A stretch of DNA of 64,000 nucleotides from contig NC_089777.1 of the NCBI RefSeq assembly GCF_040412425.1, positions 37,306,537 through 37,370,536 of the forward strand, written 5' to 3'. Position 1 is the stretch's first letter, and the number at the start of each line of letters is the position of its first letter. The stretch comes from Macrobrachium rosenbergii (lineage: Eukaryota > Arthropoda > Malacostraca > Decapoda > Palaemonidae). Positions 15,011-48,945 of the stretch are shown here, piece after piece. Made by a program: the position numbers and the translations under genes. The notes below the pieces were generated by a model. It made no database searches. It saw only the letters and a list, made by a program, of their open reading frames with translations, and was not told the DNA's origin.

Positions 15011-15935
15011 ACCTTTACTGCATATTATTTTGACCAATTTATTGTGCAATACATGTAAGAATTTTCATCTTGATCTTTGCTTGTTCAACCTATATGCATT
15101 TCTGAACATTTATTTTTTCCGTCATGCGGGAATCGAAAACTGAAAACGGCATACCACGAAATTGTTAACAAACTGAATTTACTTGTGCCCTCCCGGTTTT
15201 TATCTTGAAATAATCTTTTGCAACCAAATTATCTTTGTTAGTCATTATCAGTTCCCCAAGAGATCCGCTATGGATAAAATTTCGTCACTTGAAATGCTTG
15301 ATCAAGGAGGCCCTTCCTTATTCATTTCATTGTAAAGCAGAGCACCGTAAAGTCACCAATCGCGATCAGAAGCAGCCGGATTTGCAAAGGGAGATTCTCC
15401 ATACTAATGCCTAAAATATCCTGTAATTTAAAGTTAGTAGAACACACGTCATTGCTCTTGACTGCGTTCCTGGCAGAGGCAGTTGCGAAAGAGCAAGCCT
15501 CGTGAATGTCTGGATAAAATGAGGTCTCCTCTTTCATACTGCGTTATCTTTGGCCAACTTTGCCCTTTCTCGTTGCCACTTTGCCTTCTCTGCCCACAGA
15601 ACTCTTTATGGTCCCGTCCTCAGTTTAATATTATTCAGCTCACCACTAGTGCTTTCTGGTTGGCTTTGTAAATATGCACTATGGGAGATGATTCACCTTG
15701 CATTTAATCTTCTAGCCTTTCCGCAAAAACAAAGACAAAAAGTTCCTGCTCCATTTTAGAGTTCACTTTTCTCTGGTACTCGTTTGGCTTGGACTTTTGC
15801 AAAATATGTAAAAGTAATGTTACAATTTACAACCTAATGAAAACAATGGGATCATAATTAACTACTTAAGCCAACAGAGGATCAATGAATTTTCAGGAAA
15901 TGGGCCTAAATCGTCCTATTCCCAAACGCTTGTGA
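15011..15935. other. Unassigned
   Basis: No recognisable gene. A 71-codon minus-strand open frame at 15322-15537 has no family signature. Confidence 0.35.
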
Positions 15936-16232
15936 GCGTCAGTGCAACTCATGCGGTGCACTGTAGGCATTATTAAGGGTCTTTGCAGCGTGCCTTCGGC
16001 AACTAGCTGTAACCCCTTTCGCTCCTTTTACTGTATCTCCCTTCATATTCACTTTCTTCCATTTTATTTTCAACCCTCTCCTAACAATTAATTCATGGTG
16101 CAATTGTGAGGTGTAACTCCTGTTACACCTTTCAAACCTTTTATTGTCAATTTTCGTTACAGTGCTGAATGATCTCATAGGTCCCAGTACTTGGCCTTTG
16201 GCCTAAGTTTATACTCAATTCAATTCCGCTTG
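15936..16232 (+). repeat. Dispersed repeat D1, copy 1
   Basis: It begins near GTCAGTGCAACTCATGCGGT and TGCACTGTAGGCATTATTAA and passes through a C/T-rich body. It ends with CAGTGCTGAATGATCTCATA, CTTGGCCTTTGGCCTAA and a short ATTCAATTC tail. Related copies lie at 47655-47990, 48621-48945 and 58575-58690. The ordered body and the simple 3' tail suggest a retroposed element. Confidence 0.75.
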
Positions 16233-17559
16233 TGAGGCGAGGTTGAAAATGATGGAACGATGGGACCATGATCCGAGTTGCAGGATGGTACGTAACGTCA
16301 CTGGGATCGTGACTAATCTTCTTGACCTTTTCTCGAATTACCGTCATTTTGACTGTATGGGGACATTAGTAATATTAAAACAAATGTATGATTACAGTGC
16401 AGAACTTAGTAACTGTTTACGAGAGTTGTAATTTTGGTAATAAAGAGTTGTTCATTATAGTAGGCCTTCCTCATCGGATTAAAGTCAATTTGCAGTTTAT
16501 TACCCAAAGGAACACAATGTACTGGTGGATTTCAATCAAATTTTCAAGGCCAGTGAATAGTTGCTTAGAGTTTGAGATGGATCTGGACGCAGTTGTGGAT
16601 TCAGAATTTTCGTGGCCGCTCTGTTGAGTTCTACCTAGTTAAATGATAATTCTAGAAATAGGAATTCACACCTGTTACCATCTTATTGATTTGATGCTTA
16701 GGAATTTTTTCAGAATTTTTTTTTCTACATCCGCACGAAACCATGGGACTGGGAGAGCTATGGGCACTTTTTGCACAAAAGCAATGCATTTTATTTAATA
16801 CTTCTTCATGAGTTAATACCCATACTGGCTCGTCCTGCTCTCATATCAAGTGGGTATTGTCAAAGATATGTTTCACATTGACACCAAGACATAATTAGAA
16901 AAGGCTCAGCGATTAAAAACAAGGGTTTCGAGATAAGTTACCCTATTATCACAAACCATAGTTAATAATCTGCCTTCTTTCCTTACAACTTCAGACAGAA
17001 GTCACTTGAGAACAGCCACGCTGAGACTAGCAGCTTCAAGTCTCAAATCCCTGATGGCATCAAAACTTGGATCTCAGGCTAACAGGGAAATCTTTGTTCT
17101 CTTACACGTACTGAAAATTATATACGAAGGATGTTTGGCCTAAAGCAAGTCACAATAGCCTCGCCCTAACTTTTAAAGGAAAAAAGTCTGTGTGGCAATT
17201 CAGTTTGTGATAGTTACACAAAAGCAACGGTCTGCTCGTTGGAACAAGAGCCCGTGCTAGCATAAGGTCAGCTTAATGCATTAATAACAACTTCTAGCGT
17301 CAAATCCCTGATTTCTTTAAGAAAGGAAAAAGGATCAGAACCTAATGTCGACTCGCCTTGTTAATCAATACAGAATGTCTCCAGTAAACTTTCACTGTCC
17401 CATCAATCTTACGAATGGTCTGTGGCAAATTAAAACAAAGAGAACCTATGGATTGATCTTACCAGATATCGACAGTTAGTTAACAGTAGACTCATCTGAG
17501 TCACGTGACTAACGAGGGACATTTCTTTATAGTCGGCTGCTCCTCCTGAGGAAGCTTAG
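16233..17559. other. Unassigned sequence upstream of the receptor gene
   Basis: No coding match. It may contain regulatory sequence of the IR gene. Confidence 0.35.
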
Positions 17560-17566
17560 TTCAGTT
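17560..17566 (+). promoter_or_regulatory. Possible initiator (Inr)
   Basis: TTCAGTT fits the arthropod Inr consensus TCAKTY, about 210 bp upstream of the first ATG. There is no TATA box at the right distance. A GTGAGC donor-like site at 17581 and a CTCCAG acceptor at 17748-17750 would allow a short 5' untranslated exon. Weak evidence only. Confidence 0.25.
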
Positions 17567-17773
17567 TCAGCTCACGGTCGGTGAGCAGCGAACGGAACAA
17601 AGGTTTCATTACGTTAGTTTTTTATTTAATTACTGTAATTCAATACTGGAAATGTCTGTCTTTAAGCATCATTGGAAGAAATTGCAGTAATGAGATCCTG
17701 TAATTTCAACAAGTTCGTCAGCTGCCTTAATTTTTATTTTTTCTCCAGGTAGCCTTTGCGGTAACTTGAAACA

Positions 17774-40505
<22,732 letters not shown>

Positions 40506-40949
40506 CTGCGCGCAAGAAGACGTGACACTCCCTTGGTTCCTCCTTGATTTGAAACCCAGGAACTCCCTTGGATGCTTTCTGAGGACAATTTTTGTGGATG
40601 CTCTTTATAACTTCGAGATGAACAATTTTTATCCATTGTTTGTGAAAACTTAAAAGACAGAATTCTCTGGAGGTATTTAGAATACAGGAGAGATGTAATA
40701 TCCCAGATTTGTAAAAATTTTAAAGGAGTTACTTTGTTGTAGTGAACTTTTCAGGTTTCCTAGAGCACCCTGCAAATGATATTTTTTGACGAAATTTTAA
40801 TTGTTTAGCTCCGTATTTTTATGGAATGTGTAATGAGAAGCCCTGTAAACAACAAGAGTTGTATATGCATATGTGTATGGTAATGAAAGGGGTCTTAATT
40901 CAATTTAAAATTTATGATGCATGTATATGAAATTCGTATGAGATGAATA
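40506..40949. other. Receptor 3' flank
   Basis: Probable 3' untranslated region and flank; no clear poly(A) signal. Confidence 0.4.
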
Positions 40950-41690
40950 GGCAGTTGATGATAGTGAAGAGAAGCTGCAAACACCGGTGAACGAGTTTGG
41001 CTGTGTTTGCAAGAAGAGTAAGTTTAATGTAAGTGCTAGCAAGAGCAATGTCATTTGGTAAATGAAAGCCAGGAAGATGGAGCATTAAATGTTGGTATGG
41101 AAGGTGGACGAAAGAAAGTGGTGGATTCATATAGCCGTTTAGAAGTAAATATAAAGAATGACTGTACACTGACAGAAGTGGCGAGTCACAGAATATGTGA
41201 AGTAAGGATACTACCATTGCATACAGAAGGTTTGAATGAAAGGAAGAATACCAATAGTAGTAAAAGTTGGGGTGTGAATATTTCTTTATGAAATTCAAGT
41301 TTGGTGGTAGAATGAATTACTGGTTGTGACATATACGCAGAGTAAGAAAGGTTGAAAGAGGAAAAATGTTGATATAAGAGGAAGCCGCCCAAAAATCATC
41401 ATAGCCAGAAAGATGAACGAAAATATAATGAGACGGTTTGGTCATGTGGACAGAGAAGTGTCAAAAACTCATTTTATACGTGTAACCCCATAAAGGGAAA
41501 AACAGACGTAAAAACAGTTCATGAAGATAATAATGACTTGGTCATGTGGACAGACTAAATGACGAAAAAGCATTAGATGGTGGGGGCCGGGGTTAGTAAG
41601 CGGAATGGAATAGCCTTTATAACCCGGAATGCAGCACAGGGGTGTGTACAGAGGGGTTGGCAGGTAGGCGTGCTGTTGATGGGCCATTTA
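40950..41690 (+). pseudogene. LINE 3' coding relic (possible)
   Basis: SKFNVSASKSNVIW near 41017 and MRRFGHVDREVS near 41430 resemble the post-RT region of LINEs, where VNVGKSKVM and LRRFGHVxR are common. Order and orientation fit, but the rest is decayed. Confidence 0.45.
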
Positions 41691-42600
41691 TATAGTGGCT
41701 AATATCGTGGATGTTTTATACCTTGGTGGTTCTGAGTCAATTCGACAGCCAAAGATTGAACGAGGCAGTGACTGTTCGTCTTGATTTCCCGTAGAGCCAT
41801 CCCATTAGCGAAAATGGTTATTAGTAAGAAAATCTGTCAGTATGTTGAGCAGTGCGGAACTAAATCTTTTTATTATTATTATTTTATGGAATATATAAGG
41901 AGAGCTTCGCCCATTTCAATAAACTGTATGCAAAGAAGAGGAAAAGCGAAGGGGGAAGAATGAGTGAAATAGTAATGAAATGAACAAGCATTGGTAATCA
42001 TAAACAAATAGATAATTACACAAACACACAACAGGGAAGAGGTTCGTGTCCAGTTTCTATCACAGTAAGATCCTCTGCGAACATTACATTTTTGCTTCGA
42101 GCTACGTATTTGGTTGTCCACCATTTCTGTGTAATTTATGTCGGGTATATTGATCTCAAAATATAATGACAGCATGCTGGACAAAGTTACCGCTAACTGT
42201 GTTTTATTATCCTAACATTTTAGCATGTTTTAATAAAGTTTAAAAGTTTGCGTAAATAAAATAATCGATATTTTACCGATACAACTGGAGTAATTGTTAT
42301 TGCAAGACTCCAAAAGCAACGTCGAACAAGCAACTTTTCCTTGAGTGAGGTAACTCCAAAGAGGAACAAATTGACACGTACATTTTAAGTATTCCTAAAC
42401 TGCTGAATTGAAAATGCACTGGATCTTCACAAACTTGGTCGTTTCATAAGCCGAGACTAAGCACTAAATTATGTAGGCCTACCAGGTGATTAACTGACTG
42501 TCTTGAGTCACAAACAGAGTGTAATCACTTCGTAAAACTTTTTGATTACCGAATGCGTGATAACCCAATCAGATCTGGGGCCTCGCTTTCATTGGTCAAG
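41691..42600. other. Unassigned
   Basis: No gene recognised. Confidence 0.35.
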
Positions 42601-42632
42601 ACTACACACACACACATCTGCTTGTGTGTGTG

Positions 42633-42715
<83 letters not shown>
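42601..42715. repeat. (AC)/(GT)-(AT)n microsatellite
   Basis: A small ACACAC...GTGTGTGT hairpin followed by about 78 bp of AT, directly at the outer edge of the large inverted repeat. Confidence 0.9.
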
Positions 42716-42718
<3 letters not shown>

Positions 42719-43230
42719 GTTTGATTACACGATGGAAGAGCATTTTTTCCCTAGATCTTGGGTTCATCTAGAATTAATAGTGATGCTTTCACTATCTTTA
42801 CTGAAGAAACTGGGGTTGAATTGACCTTTCTTCACTGGGTTCTTTGATGGTATATGCGTCAATCGCGAAGTGAACAATGCGTTCATTTTGACGTAGCGAG
42901 TGCAAGTGCTCTTCCGAGAACCCTTACGTATCGCGCCAATAGCTTCGCAGTATTTTTTTTTTTTTGACCGCAGTTAGTAGTGCGTTTCACTTATCTAAGA
43001 AATGTATGAATTAATAATCAGATTTAACTCTTTCGACCGGGAATTTTCTTGCACCAGGAATTTTGTCAGAGCAAAAACAGAGTAGATAAAAAGAGTATTC
43101 GCAACTTAAATATGCCCATCTTCTTAATGAAGGAAACGTCATTTAATCACTGTAATAGCTCGATTATCGTCTGTACATGCGGCGCCATTAATCATGGGAA
43201 TGTTGGAAACAGTAAGAGCTCGTCAATAAC

Positions 43231-43325
<95 letters not shown>

Positions 43326-43861
43326 AATGTTATTGACGAGCTCTTACTGCAGCTCTCTTCCCAACATCCCCACGATTAATGGCGCCGCATGTAGCCTACA
43401 AACAACAATCGAGCTATTACAGTGATTAAATGACGTTTCCTTCATTAAGAAGGTGGGCATATTTAAGTTGCGAATACTCTTTTTATCTACTCTGTTTTTG
43501 CTCTGACAAAATTCCTGGTGCAAGAAAATTCCCGGTCGAAAGAGTTAAATCTGATTATTAATTCATACATTTCTTAGATAAGTGAAACGCACTACTAACT
43601 GCGGTCAAAAAAAAAAAAAAATACTGCGAAGCTATTGGCGCGATACGTAAGGATTTCTCGGAAGAGCACTTGCATTCGCTACGTCAAAATGAACGCATTG
43701 TTCACTTCGCGATTGACGCATATACCATCAAAGAACCCAGTGATGAAAGGTCAATTCAACCTCAATTTCTTCAGTAAAGATAGTGAAAGCATTACTATTA
43801 ATTCTAGATGAACCCAAGATCTAGGGAAAAATGCTCTTCCATCTTGTAATCAAACCGCTAA
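42716..43861. repeat. 1.15-kb inverted repeat, arms of about 0.5 kb
   Basis: The left arm 42716-43230 and right arm 43329-43861 are reverse complements along their whole length with scattered mismatches and small indels. The centre is (AC)n-(AT)n at 43231-43322. Recognisable paired landmarks are CTAGATCTTGGGTTCATCTA, ACTCTTTCGACCGGGAATTT and GTAAGAGCTCGTCAATAAC. No open frame is shared by both arms. It is probably a large foldback transposon or an ancient inverted duplication. Confidence 0.93.
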
Positions 43862-44382
43862 TCTATAAACGGTCCGTTCAATTATTAAATTTTCACGCGA
43901 CAACATCCTTCATGTCACCATGTGTTTGAAAATACAAATACCGACGTGTGGTTCGCCGGAACTGAAGTAATTCCTGCTTTGTCGATAAAAGCACAGCAAT
44001 TTTGCGTTATGTGCTGCATCACGTGTACTTTGAAACTGACTCGTCATACATCAAAGGAAGCGATCAATTATCTGTGGAAACATTCTGCCACAGGACGCTA
44101 ACCAATGAAAAAGAATGCAAAGAACGATATTCGTGGAATGCATCATTTCTATTCCAATAATATTTTTTGTTTCTGATGAGAGACGTTTTGTTTTTATTTG
44201 GAAAATAAAATTTTAAATATTTCTGCCTGGTTAGTAATTTTTTGCTGATTTCCATGTTGTAAGTCAAGAAAAAAAATATTTATTAGAAGTTTTAAAAGCG
44301 TGTGTTGTTGACAGCTCTGGATGAACGAATCTGTTCAATTGTCAGTCGTAGCAACACCTTACAACTATGGGCGCGCAGATGG

Positions 44383-44392
44383 TATATAAATA
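44383..44392 (+). promoter_or_regulatory. Possible TATA box
   Basis: TATATAAATA in a GC-richer context (GGGCGCGCAGATGG upstream). A GTATG/GTGAGC donor-like site follows at about 44626, so this could be a promoter and 5' exon of an unseen gene. Weak. Confidence 0.25.
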
Positions 44393-45579
44393 GTCGTTCG
44401 ATTGCAGGAAGTAATGAAGCTTTTTAATATATGCCGTCATATACTTGGAAGACAGTCTCATATTGCCTCATGAACAGTTATAAGTTCATTTGAGTTATAT
44501 TATTAACCACATTAATGTTAATATTGCAGAGAAAATAGATTTATCTGTCAAATTCCCGTTGATTTGAACGAAATCGAACGCAAGTTCGCCCAGGTTGAGT
44601 GGCGCTCGATCTTCGGCTATGTGTATGGTGAGCGGTGGAACGCTTCCTAGCAGGATTGTTGTGATATGAAAACAGCGGAATGACGGATCACTCTATCATA
44701 GTGAATGAAATTGAAAAAGAATACAAACAATTAGAAGAGAGTAATGCATGGAATCAAGTGTATCAGGTTCGTCTTCACCTCGAGTGCCCGTGTGTTGGAG
44801 AAACGTGGTATAAATAGTGCGAAATGTGGTTTGTCTCGAACAGCGGTGCCCACCTGCTAAGTAATGCCTAGCATATATTTCTCGGAAATAGCCTAGATAC
44901 AGGTCATGGGCCATGGGACAGGCTTAGGGTGGGTTTGTTAGTGGCCGTTCGGGTGTCATGGACCCATTTTGCAAACACCGACCTTATTTGGTGTTTATCG
45001 TCGGGAAGAAATTTGGAAATCTAGGAAAGTATAGGCATGGGCGTCGTAGGCCTACGTCGGGCTTGGATAAGCAAGGCAGGGCTACTTCCTGGGTCACAAA
45101 ACTTGGAGAGCTCCGCTTATTTTCCGAGAATACAAATATTTCTCATTTGCGGTGACGTACCTTTGGTGAAAGCTTGTCCTTATACGAGATATTATTTTAT
45201 AAAGCAAGGGAAAATCCAGATTTTCAGCTTTGCAAATTAGGCCTATTTTTAGCCTATCCCCATTGGAAGTTTTATTGTTGCCCAGCCTAATTTCTCTCTG
45301 TTGTGAATACCTTAGTCAGGAAGGAGGTAGCCCACATAGGTTAGGTTTTTAAATATAAAAAATGTGTGTCCAACAGGCTAGTCTCTACAGGGTAGGGTGG
45401 GCTAGTATCTAGACCATTTTTGGTAAATGTAAAGATGGCCTTATGAAGATATTGACTATTAGTATAATTTTTTAGCTGAAGAATATAGAAAATGGCATAT
45501 ATAATGCAGTATTGATGAGGTAATATGAGAAATTTACTGAGGAAATGGAATTCAACTGTCATTATATTTTTTCTTTCAT

Positions 45580-45649
45580 CCTTGAGGGGTGGGTACTAAA
45601 CACGGTGTCTCGCAGAACTTGAGACATGTTTAGTACCAGCACCTCAAGG
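45580..45649. repeat. 70-bp foldback related to F1
   Basis: CCTTGAGGGGTGGGTACTAA with ACACGG faces, inverted, TGTTTAGTACCAGCACCTCA with AGG. The core matches the GTGTTTAGTACTAGC arms of element F1 at 24310. Confidence 0.8.
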
Positions 45650-47654
45650 ATGCACATAGAAACAAACCAAAGACGGTAAATTTCTCAATATCTAGGTAAA
45701 TTTCTCAAATGATCTCACTAATATTGTATTACATACACCCATTTCTATAGCCAGTTGTCTAGTAAAAAAATTATATTAATAAATGATATCTGTGTAGCCA
45801 ACTACTTTGCATTTACCCTATTTTTGTACGAGTTGTCCAAAATTACTAAAAATCATTTTGTATTTTCTCTCGTATTTTGCAACAACTTCTGTGCTATCAT
45901 GTTCTGGCATAACCTCTGTGGATTTTGTCACAAATGTATAGGGTAGTTGTTAAAATAGATTACTGATTTGATGCAGAAATAGCCAAGGCTGACACTTTTG
46001 TTTTTTTGTTGCTGCCATATTTATTACTTTTTATTTTCATGTAGTATATGTCTTATCTTTCTTACAGTTACAAAACTTATCAATATAAGGTACAGTACTA
46101 CTATCCAGCCAAGGTCAAAGGGGATCCAGTGGGGCAAATCTCTTATTGTAATAATATTACATGTGGCTGTTGTATATATTAATATATCAATTGTTCTGTT
46201 TTGCATTCAGAGGTTCCCATTCATTTTAGGACAATTAATTAAGGTTATACATATCAGTTCTAGCCTTGACTGAAGCTAATAAATATGTACAACATAATAT
46301 TCTTAGGCCTATTCTTAGCTGGAACTGGTACTTGAGGTCAGAGATGGATGAATCTTCATCTTGGGGGTAAGGTTGAGGAATGGAAAGCATGACTCCCTGG
46401 GTTTTTTAATGCTGCTTAGTGTTTTTACGGTAGCTGGATATATTGTGAAAGCAAGCATCTTATTCCTAGTTGAGTTCCTTCTATAATTGCTCTAGAACTG
46501 GATCTTAACATATTTTGTTCCTGCCTAGAACTGGTTCTTGTAACTTGGTCCCTGTAACACAAAAGTTCATTTAGGACAACATTCTTGCACCAGCCAGCAT
46601 GCAGTACTTAGCCTAGGCGATACTGTACTGGTGCCTTACTTAACTGTTACACAGCACAGTTAGCCACTCGTAGCCTAGTGCTTTTAACTTAAGATTTTAT
46701 ATTTTCATAAAACCCTTGGAAGAATATGGCATATCTCATCCTGCACATGGTGATACAATTGCAACCATATGCATGCTCAACATGTAACATGCATAACATC
46801 ATTCCTTTCCCCTCTCATGTTGTATGCATCTCGAACAGTCTGCTTTGTGTTTACGCAGCAGTGCACTTAATTCCTGTATGTACTTACGTATGCAACTATG
46901 CACACTCGATCATAGACAACCTCAACTTTGAGTGGCTTACTTCACATCTCTATAACATGAAAACCAATTAGTTTTTCCAGTACGCCAATTACAAAGGATA
47001 TTGTCATGTATTTTAATGAAGGATTTCCATCATTACACCCTCTCCTAACTTAGCTTACGTTAGGGACCAGGATTTGTCTAAAGGTGTATCACTTTCATTG
47101 CTTGTTGTACAGTTCTGGGCTTTTCCTTTCAACTTGCTCCAGTTCGCATTCTAGTCTGATCCTTTTTTCAGTTGATTTGGTATAGTGGGGTTGGTAGGGA
47201 AGGTGGTTTATTCATAAATCGCCTAGACCTCTTTCTAACCAAAATGGTCTGATTTACATTATTCTTATAATGAATCAAAAGCGTTAGTTTCATGAAGAAA
47301 GTAATTTCTGGTGATTACAAAAAGATAGACAGCTGGCTGTACATTAAATTAGATAAATTAATGAATAGGGAGCCATGGTTTATGAAAGATGTGTGTTCCT
47401 ACAAGAAGACAAAGCAGGGTCATTGGTATAGAATCCCAGCAAAGGGAAAGAAAGAATATATAACAAGTACTTAGGTTGTAGTAGGGTGGAGTCCTTCCCC
47501 AGGCACACTTCTTCCATAATTGACGGCTCCTTTTGAGGATGAACCTTAGCCTTCTAATACTTCTGTCCTCTATACCGATTTGTTTAATTGGTCTGAGATA
47601 GGTCTTCACTTGGTGCCAACTCAGAGGAAGAAGGTACTCTTAGGGGTTAAGGTT

Positions 47655-47990
47655 GTCAGTGCACTGCATATGGTGCACTGGAAATGTTAGTAAATGGTGT
47701 TTGCACCATCCCTTCAGTCCCTAGCTGCACCCATTTTTCAGCCTTGTGCTGTACCTCCATTCCCACCCCCTATCTTTGGGTTTGCTCTCAAACCTGAATA
47801 TTATGCTTCATAGTGCAACTGTGGGGTTTTGTACCATTTTCTCCTTAAGGTCATTGTACTTACCTCCTTTATTTTCTGGGTCTTTTTATCTTGCTCCACA
47901 ACCACTCCAGTTCCCTCTTTTCACTATATTCTGTGCTGAATGTCTAATTCATTGTCTTCTGTGCTGAATGTCTAAAAGTGCCCCAGTGCT
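47655..47990 (+). repeat. Dispersed repeat D1, copy 2
   Basis: Contains GTCAGTGCACTGCATATGGT, a C/T-rich body with CCCTTCAGTCCCTAGCTGC, and CTGTGCTGAATGTCTAA twice near its end. More diverged than the copy at 48621. Confidence 0.6.
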
Positions 47991-48620
47991 TATCTTGACA
48001 GCGTAGTTTTCATATATCTTTAGCTCACTAATCAAAGGGGGAAGTTGTATAGTTTGCTCTTCATTTGAGAGTATTACTGTACACCTCTATTCTCACTTTT
48101 AAGGGAATCTTGCTAGATTCTCAAGAGGTAATGACATGTGCAGCACCTTTGTTACCTCTCAGCACTTTTGTGACTCATTCCCTGCTACCCAGGAAAAGGA
48201 AGTATTGTTCCCTACTACCCAAGAGAATGAAGTATTGATGTAGTTATTCCCCTCGTTTTCATATAATTGCCTCACTCTCCACTGGAGGACTCAAGGAATT
48301 CTGCTTTCATTTAGTAGTTACGTGTAAGTTTCCTAAGAAGTGAAGCTTCTGCTTTTCTTTCATCCACAGGGAAATACGGAATTTTTTCGTTATTACCTTG
48401 CTGCATCTTTCCAGTTAAGCTTTCTTCTCCAGGAGTCAGTGACAGTTTACAAGACTCCTTTTGACCCTCTGGGATAATTTTCTTCCACTCATCTAATGGA
48501 AAATAAAAGAGATCTCTTCCTGCAATCTTTGTATTTTGCGCAGGTCATCTCAACTGCTTTTAGCTTGAATCCAGAAGTACACTATTTATCTTGAATCCTT
48601 TCACCCTGTAGGGGGATAGG

Positions 48621-48945
48621 GCCATCATTGCACTGCGTGCAGTGCACTGTAGGCAATACTTAAGGTTCTTTGCAGAGACCCTTCAGCCCCTAGCCACAAC
48701 CGTTCTTTGCAGAGACCCTTCAGCCCCAAGCCACAACCCTTCATTCCTTTTATTATACCTCCATTCATATTATTTTTCTTCAATCTTACCACCCTTTCCT
48801 AACAATTTTTTCACAGTGCACTGCAAGGTTTTCTGTGTTACATCTTTAAAACCTTTTTACTCACAGTTTCCTTTTCAGTGCTGAATAACCACATGTGTCC
48901 CTGAGCTTGGCCATAGGCCTAAATTTTATATTCCATTCCATTCCA
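48621..48945 (+). repeat. Dispersed repeat D1, copy 3
   Basis: The most complete copy: GCAGTGCACTGTAGGCAATA at the start, CAGTGCTGAATAACCACATG and CTTGGCCATAGGCCTAAATT near the end, and an (ATTCC)n tail. It contains an internal 37-bp tandem duplication of the GTTCTTTGCAGAGACCCTTC block. Confidence 0.8.

Larger units (their letters stand above)
43862..47654. other. Unassigned, includes a small foldback
   Basis: No gene recognised in 3.8 kb. A possible core promoter is noted at 44383 and a 70-bp foldback at 45580. Confidence 0.4.

Noticed and set aside
15322..15537. 71-codon minus-strand frame with IAIGDF
   Set aside because: Recalls a LINE endonuclease motif (GDFN) but lacks the Asn and all other endonuclease motifs.
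44958..45240. Two overlapping plus-strand frames of about 65 codons
   Set aside because: No conserved motif or splice context, and composition is similar to the flanks.
47292..47474. 60-codon frame rich in Lys
   Set aside because: No similarity recognised and no neighbouring exon; probably chance.
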